A DNA stretch of 64,000 nucleotides from Ligula intestinalis (taxonomy: Eukaryota > Platyhelminthes > Cestoda > Diphyllobothriidea > Diphyllobothriidae): assembly GCA_036362985.1 (NCBI GenBank), contig JAYGXS010000004.1:44807131-44871130 (forward strand). The letters run 5' to 3'. Positions 47,294 through 57,519 of this stretch are shown here, piece by piece. The stretch's first letter is position 1, and each line of letters opens with the position of its first letter. Made by a program: the position numbers and the translations under genes. Under the pieces are notes generated by a model, which did not search any database, was not told the DNA's origin, and was given only the letters and a program-made list of their open reading frames with translations.

Positions 47294-47335
47294 TGGCCCG
47301 AAGAGAATTTATCGAAAGTATACGTATGCTCGCCA
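47294..47335 (+). ncRNA. Hammerhead-like motif, copy 4 (inverted terminal piece)
   Basis: TGGC at 47294-47297, CCGAAGA (one T-to-C change from CTGAAGA), GAATTTATC with a 2-bp stem II, GAAA at 47314-47317, stem III GTAT/ATGC around ACGT, TC at 47330-47331, GCCA at 47332-47335. All helices of a minimal type I hammerhead can form. It runs opposite to the element it caps. Confidence 0.55.
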
Positions 47336-47347
47336 ACTGTCCTTCTT

Positions 47348-48449
47348 AACCTATTTAATATGAGAGATGACGTTACTGCCATCTAAATAGAGTTACTTTG
47401 ATAAATCCAAGGACAATTTTGGCGAATAAAAGCACGACCGCACAGAGCAAGACTTAAAAGCAAACCCACTCCTCGAAGTTTTATTGACAAATGAGATTGA
47501 TGCATTTTCCTAGCCAACCTTTTGCGTTCGTACAAATCTTTAAAGGAGAGATTCGCCCTTAGCAATCAGTAATGCACGAACGTGGACAATGACATGAAGT
47601 AAATTCTTTGTTCTCCACCCCTGTGTTACGGGTTTCTGAAAAAGGTAATTTTCTACCACGTGACTCCCGTCGTTGTCATGAATGTAACGATGTCCTGCAG
47701 AGGTATGGGACGTCAGGTTTATTTAGGATGATTCAAACCAAAGGTACTCAGACTTTTTAGCTTTAAATTATGGTGTACTTTTTTCACTCATTGGGAACAT
47801 GCATTTGCCTTAAAAAGCAGCCTTCTTACCTCCTTCATTCTGACGTAAACGAGACGTTATGGACAGACTTTGAGCACGAAATTGCCTTCAAAGCATCTCT
47901 GCAGCTCTATTTTGTCTTACTTACTAAAAGTTAGAGAAGTTAACTTTAAAGGCAACATTAAAATGGCATTAAAGTTTATAATTGCGTAGTATGTCGCACT
48001 TACGGAAATTTTCATAATTCTGACTAACAGGTTCATTAAATTATCAAATATATTCCGTCTAGTCAATTGCAGTTTTCACTCACCATAACTACAGCACAAC
48101 AATTATGTTTCAATAGACATATTTTTCTGCGTTCCATTTAAAGACGCTTTTTCTACTGAATTATTCCAAGATTTCGGATTTTGTTGACCTATTTGTGTAA
48201 GATGCCTACAGCAACATCTTCTTGAACAATTTTTGTGTTATCTTGCATATGCTTGTGGCATTACGTCGCCTTTCTGCAGCAAAAAATATTATGCAAAATA
48301 TAATCATGTTAAGATCTCCATTTAATATCTTTCTTGCACCTTCTATGGCATCAGTGAACTGCTGGTGGTAGAATTTTGCGTATAAGTAAGGGGTTTAGAG
48401 CAGAGTTTAATAGTTCATTTGCCCCCCTCCTGCTTGTGAAAACTCGGTG
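47348..48449. other. Intergenic, no gene recognised
   Basis: AT-rich, short frames only. Confidence 0.45.
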
Positions 48450-48690
48450 GCCCCGTTGAGATTCGAACCCATGCTAGCAAGGTGAAGGCTTAATTGCAGT
48501 AAACACTCTCGTCACCTGAGCTATGAGATCCTCACAGGGAGCCGTGAATTTAATCACACTTGGGTAAGTTTACTCGCCCAACTTCTGCAACAAACGGAAT
48601 CCACCAATTATGATACAGCAAGCTGACTGTCTTATCAGTATTTACCACCAGCAAACTACCAGGGACAATTAATAACTGAGGGGTTTTGGC
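48450..48690 (-). repeat. tRNA-like / inverted-repeat unit with body
   Basis: A minus-strand tRNA-like sequence at about 48450-48532 has CATAGCTCAGGTGACGAGAG and B-box GGGTTCGAATCTC. To its right are the arm GTGAATTTAATCACACTTGGG and body blocks CGGAATCCACCAATTATGAT, AGCTGACTGTC and TTTTGGCAGATTTG. These are the reverse complement of blocks at 3120-3260 and 37310-37450. Confidence 0.7.
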
Positions 48691-49675
48691 AGATTTGAAT
48701 AGTTAATTTATTGCACTTCTGGTATTCAACACTGTATTAAGCTGCCTAAATCAGTTTTCTTAAGACTCCATTTGTAGGATATTACGACTTTTAAAAGTTT
48801 TGCCTGGAGAAAGGGTGCCCTTCGGTTTACTACTTTTGCCAGTTTTCGCCTTATTTTAAACCCAATATTTGCGTTCATATGTGTTTAGGCCACAAAACTA
48901 GCATACGTAAAGTCCTGGTTTAGGATCATTTTGCAGCATATTTTGGCATAAGAAAGAATAATCGAGTAGAATTTAAATTTATTATGTATGTACTGTGTTG
49001 CAATAATGGAATTCCTTTACGTGTGGAGCGGTTGTTACCGGGAAAAGAACTGTGGAACATTAATGCTGCCCACAGTAGTAAATCTTTAACCCATCTGACA
49101 GCAATGTGTTTACATTTACTATCTTAAAATATATCCGGCCTAAATTTGTTAAACAACTAAATTCTTATTCACCACTCTGATAGTCGGTGGTTGAATTTAG
49201 ATAGACATTGAACTAGTGACTAAAAATGTATCCACAATAAAGCTAATACCGCAGCCTATGGGAAATACCTTGGGATTACATGCGTTGAGATGTCAAGCGT
49301 TGTTACAGTCTCACGCAGGTTAGCACTTACGGACACAACCGTACTTTGGGGGGTTAGTAAACGTTTTATGATTTTAGCTGTTTCCTGTGCATTCCCGATC
49401 CAGTGGAGGGAAGGAAGCGTAGCAAACATATTGGGCTGACAGAAAACGCCCCGGAGAATTAACACATGCACGCTGGTTTGCACCATTGCACAGTTGACAT
49501 GGAGAAGTCAGGTGAGACGCGTTGGAAATAAGCACATGCCTTGGGAATGCACGCGCAAGCGGAAACAAAATACCAAAAAACAATCGTCCTGCCAATATGA
49601 GCAAAACTGTGAGTTTAAGGCGGTAGTGGATTAGTAGACGCGATCGCTGGTTCAAAAAAATTGTAATGAGTTCGA
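48691..49675. other. Intergenic, no gene recognised
   Basis: AT-rich. A minus frame at 49256-49486 has a faint resemblance (ETAKIIKRLLTPQ) to the linker before the PLE endonuclease, too weak to call. Confidence 0.35.
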
Positions 49676-49740
49676 GCATGAATTCGAAACGTCAGACGAA
49701 TCAACTTGCTTGTCCAGCGATCACGTCTTCTTGTTCTCAC
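49676..49740 (+). repeat. Solo terminal fragment of a group C Penelope-like element
   Basis: GAATTCGAAACGTCAGACGAATC followed by TCCAGCGATCACGTCTTCTTG matches the common 3' terminus at 51965-52025 and 61480-61535. Confidence 0.6.
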
Positions 49741-50858
49741 CCAGTCATCTTGATAAGCTAGACACCAATCGAGATGTTAATTCAAACAAAGTAACCTTAC
49801 ATTAAGCATGCCTCGCGATGGCTACGTTTTATTACCAGCGCCACATCCACTATCTCGTTGGTGGCAATTCTTTAAAAGCAAATCGGTTTCAGAACATGTA
49901 GCAGATATCGTATTTCCACAAGGATCAGATTCTTGTAAATCATAGGTCATAGGTCATTCCAACATCTAGAGGGAGACAGCACCACGACCCTTGGCACAAA
50001 CGTTGACCCCATGTGCCTTTGGAACATTTTCTGATTGGACAAAAAACTCATCTCATTTCCTGGAAAAAAGACTTGTGTCAAAATTAGGCCTGTCAACGAA
50101 CTAGAAGACTTTTGTATGGCAAGAGGGTCATTTTGCATATCAAAGTGGTTTTCGAGGTAGCCTCGTGAGAGGTAAGAAATCTACAACCACTAGCTTCAGG
50201 TCAAAAGGTCGCAGGATACTATGAAATCTGCAGAGTAAACACTTCGCCAACTAGTACTCGTTTGTCGTATGCGCAATTAAACGACGGTCCAAAGAACGGC
50301 AGCTAACTAGAGAGGACCCAAAGAAGTAAGAAAATATGGTTCCATGGAACAGTATTAGGAACACGGAGTACTGCACTAAGCGCCGATAAAGGGGCTTATA
50401 GGGAGCTTCAGGGTCTTGGGCAATGATTATATCTCAGGATGCGGCTTTAATCCACCAGCTCGCTCTCAAGCTTAGTTAACGAGACCATGGGCTCATGCAT
50501 CAACATATAAAGCCCTTCCTCAATGGTCACTACTTGCGACGCTTTTCGGATAATTCGGAACAGCTGGAGATGCCAACAGGCTGACTGTCGCATGCAACCG
50601 ACGTCCACGTGTACCAAAAAGGAGTGATCTCGGCGTCGGTAATCTGCGCGTAAGTGGTCTCATGGTGAGGCAGATTTATGCAAAATTTACCTAACGCCAT
50701 CCTTCAGCACAGTTCTTGCTCTAATGGCAAGACAGTAATGTTGGACTGCCATGGCCGACAGACCAGATGCATACCACCACACGCACAAGCTGTATGGCAG
50801 TAGCAGTAAGAATACGCGAGATAGTACGAGACCATCAGGTGCATATAGACGGAACGTG
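49741..50858. other. Intergenic; right part probably ITS1-derived
   Basis: No coding region was recognised. The stretch just left of 50859 (to about 50650) is where ITS1 would lie for the antisense rDNA fragment at 50859-51034. Whether it is ITS1 cannot be decided by eye. Confidence 0.35.
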
Positions 50859-51034
50859 TAATGATCCTTCCGCAGTTTCACCTACGGAAACCTTGTTACA
50901 ACTTTTACTTCCTCTAAATGATCAAGTTTGGTCGTCTTCTCGGCACCTGTTGAGCACCAACCTTGCGGCTGATAGTGCAATGGTGCCAATCCGAGGACCT
51001 TACCAAACCATTTAATCGGTAGTAGCGACGGACG
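50859..51034 (-). pseudogene. 18S rRNA 3'-end fragment (rDNA pseudogene)
   Basis: Read on the plus strand the sequence is the complement of the 3' end of eukaryotic 18S rRNA: TAATGATCCTTCCGCAG, TTCACCTACGGAAACCTTGTTAC, ACTTTTACTTCCTCTAAATG, ATCAAGTTTGGTC and, at the far end, AATCGGTAGTAGCGACGG. It covers helix 45 and the 3' strand of helix 44 back to their base. Substitutions in near-invariant positions (CGCAGTTTC for CGCAGGTTC, ACAACTTTT for ACGACTTTT) show it is not a working rRNA. The match stops abruptly near 51034, about 65 bases before PLE sequence. The conserved 18S end lies inside the fragment, so it probably derives from rDNA or pre-rRNA that continued into ITS1. Confidence 0.88.
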
Positions 51035-51139
51035 AACGTATCTAAGGGTGTGGCGGCTGACAGGCCTAACCAGAAATCCAGTTTGCACAACATAAAACTT
51101 GGTTTGTACCAAAATGTTTTACAGATTTTTCGGACAATG

Positions 51140-51850
51140 GAAGTTGCATAGCGGCAGCATAAAGGGTGCCGGTGCTTGCGCAAGCGAGATGGCTAACAAA
51201 AGCGCACCGACCCCAAGATTTTGCGGTGGGTCCCGTATGTCAAAAACGTATCGGAAGCAGTCGGCCGCCTTCTCGCACCACTTGGATTTGGAGTCGCACA
51301 CAGGCTGAAGGTAACCATAAGGCGTCAGATAATGAAGCCGAAAGACCCACTGCCACTGCAAGAAACATCTGGGGTCGCCCACAGGATCTGGTGCAGTTGC
51401 GGTCAAAGCAGCTATGTCGGAAAAACTGGCAGACTTCTAAGGACGCGAATTGCCGAACACGCGGCTGCAGTGTGGTGAAATGATGCCAATTCTCAAGTTG
51501 TGGCTCATTCGACGAGACCCGGCCACACCTTCAGATTTGATGAGGCCGAAATTCTCGCAAGTGGTGACAATCGGGTGAGCCAAGAACTACTTGAGTCATG
51601 GTTCACGGGCCCCCAATCCATCAACAAGTGCAATGACTTGCCCAATCCATATTCAATCCTGAGATTCAATTTGGCCAAAGCAAGCCGTCACTTGAGGAAC
51701 GGGCAGGCCACTGCCTCACCGTACGCCAACACCGGGGAGCCAGACGGCCGAGCAATCATCATGCCCGTGCTCACCGCCAGTGACGAAAATTCAACAGGTC
51801 AGAGCCCGCGTGCCATCCAACAAGCAGTCTACGCACAAGAAGGCAATTAA
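51140..51850 (+). pseudogene. GIY-YIG endonuclease of a group C Penelope-like element
   Basis: Reading across frames: KGAGACASEMANKSAPTP, then YVKNVSEAVGRLLAPLGFGV, a linker with KPKDPLPLQETSG, then IWCSCGQSSYVGKTGRLLR, then RIAEHAAAV. YVG stands for YIG, and the Cys pair before it is typical of PLE nucleases. After a stop at about 51478 the frame continues VAHSTRPGHTFRFDEAEILA, SQELLESWFTGPQSINKCND and on to 51850. There is at least one frameshift near 51220 and one stop. The role in a live copy would be target nicking. Confidence 0.82.
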
Positions 51851-52007
51851 GGTTAATTGTCGCTGTATGCTTGCAGTAATGACTGTGTCCTATAAAAACT
51901 GCAAACTTCTGTGCATGATTAACCTTTCTGCTACTCATTCTCTGATGACGAATCAGCGACGGATATCGAAACGTCAGGCGAATAAAAATATTGTCCCAGC
52001 AATCGAG

Positions 52008-52034
52008 TCTTCTTCTTCTTCTTCTTCTTCTTCT
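52008..52034. repeat. (CTT)n microsatellite at the PLE tail
   Basis: Nine TCT/CTT units expand the CTT-rich tail that other group C copies carry as two to four units. Confidence 0.9.
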
Positions 52035-52074
52035 CAATTGCTTCCTGGGACACGGACGTTCGCTTGTACAGGCA

Positions 52075-52483
52075 ACTTAGTCCAAAAAACAGGGGAGGGG
52101 TTAAGGATGGTAACAATCAGCTAATTAAGCGGCAAATAGGGAGAGGAGGCGCGGAAAAATGCCGGTAGCTAGGTGGCCGTTGGCCATGCTAAGCTCGAAG
52201 CCTGCAGCAGGTCCCTTTGCGCACACAAAACCGGCTTCCTTAACCTGATAGCGATTGCTTCTGCTATTGCTAGCTGGCGCTGACCCAGCGACTTAGCGTA
52301 GTTTGTTGAGACCTTGTAGATCACCCTGAAGGTTTCTTTGGGGTCCACTCGATGTCCGGAATCCACCATGTGCGCTAGAATTGAGCTGTTGATGGTCCTA
52401 GTGATATTGACTTCACCTTTGCTTAGATATTGCGGGAGGTGTTCCCTTATTCTTTTGGATAGGCGCCGACTCGTGCGACACAG
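52075..52483 (-). pseudogene. Penelope-like GIY-YIG endonuclease C-terminal part (group A)
   Basis: On the minus strand an uninterrupted frame from 52483 to 52169 reads RRLSKRIREHLPQYLSKGE, INSSILAHMVDSGHRVDPKE, TFRVIYKVSTNYAKSLGQR and so on to WPTAT and a stop. It is close to the 45784 copy. The GIY and YIG motifs themselves lie upstream of the truncation point and are absent. The 3' UTR (ATTTTTCCGCGCCTCC) follows to about 52075, where group C sequence begins in the opposite orientation. Confidence 0.82.
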
Positions 52484-52654
52484 CTGGAGGCTTCATAAGG
52501 GTGCATTTCCAGGAATCGACTTAGGCAAGGATTACGTACACCATCGAAAGACAGGACACGTGAATAGAAACGCCTCGTTCAACAAAGGAAAAGGTGACCC
52601 TGCGCATAACTGCAGGCAGAATAATAACTTTCATGTCCTCAAACAGTTATTAGG

Positions 52655-52790
52655 CCTTACGTAATCCTAAACCAAGTCCTAAACGTATCCTTCTTCTGAA
52701 CCATAACCCTACATTCAACACGTATGCTAAACTTAACGCGATCTTACCTTAATGTTGGCCCTACGCCTAACCTTGCATCAACCACTAATC
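52655..52790. repeat. Degenerate CCTAA-rich stretch
   Basis: Irregular runs such as CCTAAACC, AACCATAACCCTA and CCTAACC recall degenerate telomere-type repeats. Similar wording appears at 60190-60320 and 60580-60690. There is no regular period. Confidence 0.35.
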
Positions 52791-54208
52791 TTACCGTATT
52801 TTCCCTGCCCTTTTTTACAAAGATAATTTTACTGCGGACAAGCCCTTGTATCATGTCTTCACATCGACCGTACTCACTTTGCCCTGCTCCCTGTAGGCCA
52901 ATTGGGTGTAGTACCTGAAATGGCCTGAACTCTTACATTCGGACTTTCCACCACAATCCTCTTATAAAGCCTAACATTTTATGCCTCACGCGATACACTG
53001 CAGTCCAGTAGACGCGTTACAGAAGTCAATCCGAAGCCTCATTAAGGCTGCCACATCGTCGGCTCAACCTTTGGGGGGAGGGGGGGCAGTGAAAATGCCA
53101 CGAAAGGGTATGACAGTTCAATCATCGTTAACTATTTGCTGCACATAATGCTGATGCTGCATGGGTGGTAACTTGCGCGTGGATTCGTTTTGTGCGATAA
53201 TAGACTTGCGATACATCTGTAGCGACCTTGCATTTCCTAGCCATGATCTCCTCGGACGCCGCGGGGACAGGCCGTGTCTGACACCACGCGTGCGCAAGCG
53301 ACAATATTAAGACCCCCCCGTGCAAGGTCACCCTCTGTCTGGCTTACCGTTCAACCATTTCTCCAGGCAAGTGCACAAAGGAACTTACTGCAGGGTTGCT
53401 TACACTCAGTCACCCCTAGAACCGGCGAAATACTGTTCGGTTGTAATTTGTCCGGACCCGACGATCTACTTGCCGGACTGCACCTCTGGTCTCCGACCCA
53501 TTCATGGCTGGACTGCACTTTTCTGGGAGTCACTTACCTATTACTTACATTCTACTCCTGTTACATCTTATTCAATTATTCCTAATACTCTGGCCTTCCA
53601 CGCCTTTATGCTATTAACTAGTTCATGACCGTTTGGGTACCTTCTATCGTCTAGTATCTGGCCGGACTACTTCGTATCCCACACATTAATTGCGCTCTCT
53701 CTTTCCTTTTTTACATGTGCTCTGTGTCATTTCAAAACCAAACAGACTAGAGGTTAGATCGGATGCAGGTGACACGCACACGGCTCTCCGTGCCCTGCTT
53801 GCACAGCGGCCAGTCGCAGGTGGCTGGCACGGTGAGAGCTTGCACCTACGCCGTCACCACGCCCCTCTTCCGACCGCCCTCCCTCCGCCCTCAGATGCGT
53901 CCTCCTCCCCCCCACCCCATGTTGGTCCAGCGCATCTATCAGGCGGCCCGTTTAGGGGACAGGCCGCCTATGGAACGACAACCCGCCTTCACCATGTAAG
54001 GTCACCAGAATCAGAGGGAGAGAGATCTTATTTCTAACTACATGTGAAGATAGGAGCGCTAATTAGCGTAGTGAGTTAGCATACTGCCAGCGTACTGCCC
54101 AGACGCACGTTTTTCGTCCTCCCGTTATACCGTTGTATGTCGCACCCGTGAGGTTTTGGACTCACTGGCGGGGCACCAGCATTCCCGATGTGCTGGGTGA
54201 TATGTTGC
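52791..54208. other. GC-richer intergenic stretch, no gene recognised
   Basis: Two overlapping plus frames (53274-53628) and one at 53690-54037 are Pro/Ser-rich without a recognisable domain and overlap open minus frames. A G-run lies at 53074-53088. Confidence 0.4.
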
Positions 54209-54218
54209 NNNNNNNNNN
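54209..54218. other. Assembly gap (10 N)
   Basis: Ten ambiguous bases join two contigs; true length and order across it are not certain. Confidence 0.99.
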
Positions 54219-56694
54219 ATGTGGGAGTTTAGCTCGCTTGTTCAAAGCAGATTTCGGATGGAGCCTGAAAAGATACATTCCGGAGGATTTACTTCAAGTT
54301 CGCGCTTTAATTTCCTTACTCAAGGCACGAAGCGTGAATTCGTAGCCAACATTCTATACCGTAGATAGCACCCTCGGGCTGTAGAGGCCATAGAAATACT
54401 GTCAGCCATCATAGTCGTATCTCCCCGTCATGCGTTCATTCTAGCTCTGCAGCTACTCTGACTCGAACTGAGCCCAACACTGATATCCTAATCTACATCA
54501 TCGGGGTACAACTACAAAATACGAATCTATCTATTACTGACACTCCTCGCCTACCCTGAACGTGAGCATACAGAATAAGCTTTTCCTCGAATGGGGCAGT
54601 TTAGATCCGTCTCAAGCCACGCCATGCCAATAAACTTCTTGTTCAAGTGCTCGAATCTTCTGCGTCTGAACTGCTTGCTAGAATACGCCCGGTCGCTTCT
54701 ATGCGAAAGTTTACTCCTCTGTGAGCATATTAACGCACACGCTCACATCCTTGTCGATCTGTCGGATCATTATTGAATCCTATCACCTGCGACAGGGGTG
54801 TTCTCACTTAGGCTTCTGATACAACTAACGTCTTCTGAAGCGTTTTGATTAGTATTTGAACTGAATAACTAAGCTGCTATTAGCTTGAATAAATATTCCA
54901 TCAACTTGTTGTGTGGTTTCGGCACAGCACTGTAAATCAAGCTTACTCACCTCCACTCACATGTTTGGTTTGAACGTTGACTTTTCTGCCCTGTTTCGCT
55001 TGAAGGAATTTAGCAAAGACTCGATTGTGTCGTAGGCTTAAATATTTTCTTGATGCAATTGATAAAATTTAATGCTTTAGAGTAACTGCTCTCAACTAGC
55101 CCTATTCTTAGCTGATTCTATTTAAACCCCTGAATACTAGGTATTTTGTTATTTAAAAAGCAAAGAGATTTTCGGAAAATCAAGTTGTACTCGTGAATTT
55201 TCGAACATGTCGTGAGACGAAATTATGCTATTTCCCTACTTTCTACATTGCCCAATCATTTGTATACGTGCATGCTTCGTAAATGAGAGTCCTTGATAAA
55301 TGAACCCATAATTAGTAAAATAAACACCTAGGCTGTCTGTCTGTCTGAGATGGATGTTAATAATTAAGATTTAAAATGGCCTTCAATTCAATACTAAAAT
55401 CGCTAGGTTCTAATTTTTTGAACAAAAATTGGTGCGATTTCTGTGCATACCGACTACATGCGAACGACCATTTGACCGTGATTTGACGCTTCAAAATCTT
55501 TAAAATAACGCCCTCTCAGAAAACTCCCTAATTTGAGACCAAGGTAGAATTTATGCAAAAAAGCAGACGCTACCACATCATGCAGACTGATGTTCTGCAA
55601 AGGCTGCATGTGTGTGGGCTTATACTACCTGGTATTTTCCCAATGAAAATAAGATTAAGTTTTTTCACAAATGGATCTTATCATCTTTTTCAAACAACAC
55701 TGTCGTTTCTTTGGTCTAATGAATGACTGTAAAGGTAGCCATTTTGAAAAAGGTCCGATATTTTCCACTCGAATACCATTTTCCCGTTTTAAACAAAGAT
55801 ATTTTTTATCTTAGTATAACAGTGCTGAACATCATATTGTTGCGGGTTAGAAGACTAAAAGCTGGCCCTTACTCTCCGATTGGCATTAACTCTGGCCATA
55901 ATATTCGCTGGATAAATGTTCCCTCTCCAGTAGGCTGGTTGCATGTTACAAAATAATTCTACATTATTTTACACCATTTCACTGTTATTCGTCTAAACTC
56001 CCGTTTATTGGGTGCAAATATGCCTTTTTGGCATTTATTTTGCTAAATTTTACGTCATCACGTATATTATCTGTATTCAAATCAAACGTGCGTAATCAAC
56101 CGAAAGTTTAACGTGATAAGTGGCCATTTCATGCTCGCACACTCAAATTCTGGGCTTTAAAATGGGTCCTCCTGCGATTGAAAGGCAGCTAATTACACTT
56201 TATTTGTTCAACTGGAAACTCTTACCCATTACTTTACCACCGCACGCTTTTAACTTGACTGCTTATTCCAATGCAGTGGTGAGCTTTGTGGCTTTTAATC
56301 TAATCTTCTTACTTCGAACCTAGACAATCTGTTCACGATCAAGCTTAATTCATGCGTTTTTATCCCCTACTAGTGGCTTGCTGTTTTATCGAAGAAGTAA
56401 CATTGTCGCGTCTTTCCGCGCCTTTATGAACATGATGACCTTAAATGTCCCCTCCTCGCTTAACGGTATGCGACCGATCGTGGTGGATTCTTCCTGTCTT
56501 CTCATTTCCTCAGCCTCCTGATGGTTTCTTCTGCTGTCATTCAAAAAATATGTTTCAACATCTGCGGCCAATAGCTATCTCCGGTCTAGGAGTCCTCGCT
56601 TTGCAAGGAATATTTCGAGCCTCCATATACTTTCACCTATAGGTTGGTCCGGTTCCTAACATAGATCTATGTGAAATGGATCCAACAAAGCAAA
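54219..56694. other. Intergenic, no gene recognised
   Basis: AT-rich. A short (TGTC) run lies at about 55333-55347. No coding region was recognised. Confidence 0.45.
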
Positions 56695-56833
56695 GGGAGA
56701 CCGAAATGGCCATTCTGGCTTGTTGGTCGTCATCAGCCAGTCATACCCAATCTCAAGGGTTGAAACCCCCGAAATTTGAACCCGGGACCTTTGGTCATCA
56801 AGTTCAGCACTCTACCACGGCACCACGGGCTCC
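56695..56833 (-). repeat. tRNA-derived SINE
   Basis: On the minus strand: head GGAGCCCGTGGTGCCGTGG, then TAGAGTGCTG (A-box region), B-box GGTTCAAATTTC, then a body with GGTATGACTGGCTGATGACG and AGCCAGAATGGCCATTTCGG. The body recurs at 22132-22202, which supports a dispersed family. Confidence 0.7.
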
Positions 56834-56981
56834 TTGCTTTGTCGATTCCGATCAGGAATATGATAAATATATATACTTCGCCAACCTAATAGAAGAACAA
56901 GCAAGTTTCGCTTGACCCAGGAGCTCACAACATGCATCAGCCAGACCACCAGACGAATTTATGTTCTCACTAGCGACACTA

Positions 56982-57145
56982 CATCAGTTAACTGAGTTGT
57001 CAGCCGATGCAAGGCTTCAAGCAGTTCTCGGCCCGTCTTGCTGCCAGCGTGGGCAATTATCTTCGCGACTGCGAAATTGAATTCGTGACCCGTCTCGAGA
57101 ACTGATTGAAGCCTGGGCATCAGATGCCAACTCAGTTAACCGATG
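56982..57145. repeat. 164-bp hairpin (inverted repeat, arms about 56 bp)
   Basis: The left arm 56982-57037 (CATCAGTTAACTGAGTTG ... AAGGCTTCAAGCAGTTCTCG) and right arm 57087-57145 are reverse complements with few differences. Weaker complementarity continues outward. The 49-base loop contains a second small hairpin TTCGC/GCGAA. No coding sequence is present. Confidence 0.85.
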
Positions 57146-57463
57146 TATCGAGCTGGTGCCCGCATACATTGCCCTGCGCAGGTATCTCCAGACTCACAAA
57201 ACTCGTGGTTAATTGGTCCTCTTCGCTCCCCCTCTCTTATGACTTGTAATTGACTCTTTCTTTAATATATATTGCTTGTTTTCGTTGATGATTTTATTTC
57301 TAATAATATTCCCACCCAACATACAGATCTCGCCTACTGGCACAGGCGAACATAGTCCACAGTGGGGAGTCGGTGGCACAAACACACAATCATGGATTTT
57401 CTAAACGTTCAAATTTTAGTTGATTTTTACACACGCCAGAACTAGCCCCCCATTTGTTGTCCT

Positions 57464-57519
57464 TTTCTCATCTCTGAAGATAGACTCCTGCAGAAGCTCG
57501 AAAGCTCAGACCAATGAAG
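57464..57519 (+). repeat. Single copy of the 12.2-kb palindrome's terminal motif
   Basis: CTCATCTCTGAAGATAGACTC, then GAAGCTCGAAAGCTCAGACC and AATGAA, matches the outward ends of the palindrome at 12212-12577. Confidence 0.7.

Larger units (their letters stand above)
45660..47347 (-). mobile_element. Penelope-like retroelement (group A), most complete copy, with inverted 5' terminal piece
   Basis: Minus-strand order: partial RT (47265-46300), linker, GIY-YIG endonuclease (to 45784), C-rich 3' UTR, hammerhead-like terminus 45676-45717. At the opposite end, 47272-47347, the same terminal sequence occurs in inverted orientation on the plus strand. Both end at CCAACTGTCCTTCT. Hence the copy is 5'-truncated within the RT and capped by an inverted terminal repeat, an arrangement known for Penelope elements. 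Confidence 0.88.
51100..52035 (+). mobile_element. Penelope-like element (group C): end of RT, GIY-YIG endonuclease and 3' end
   Basis: The element begins without an RT core. The coding remnant 51140-51850 is followed by a 3' UTR and the terminus at about 51935-52025: CTGATGACGAATCAG, then TCGAAACGTCAGG, AATAAAAATA, CCCAGCAATCGAG, and a CTT-rich tail. It abuts an antisense 18S rDNA fragment on its 5' side. Confidence 0.8.

Noticed and set aside
49256..49486. Group C PLE linker remnant on the minus strand
   Set aside because: Resemblance is limited to about a dozen residues and the nearby terminal fragment runs in the other direction.
52655..52790. Interstitial telomere array
   Set aside because: The CCTAA-like text has no regular period or phase and similar text occurs elsewhere; listed only as a degenerate repeat.
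53690..54037. Proline-rich gene exon
   Set aside because: Low-complexity composition only, no splice sites or conserved motif, and it lies close to an assembly gap.
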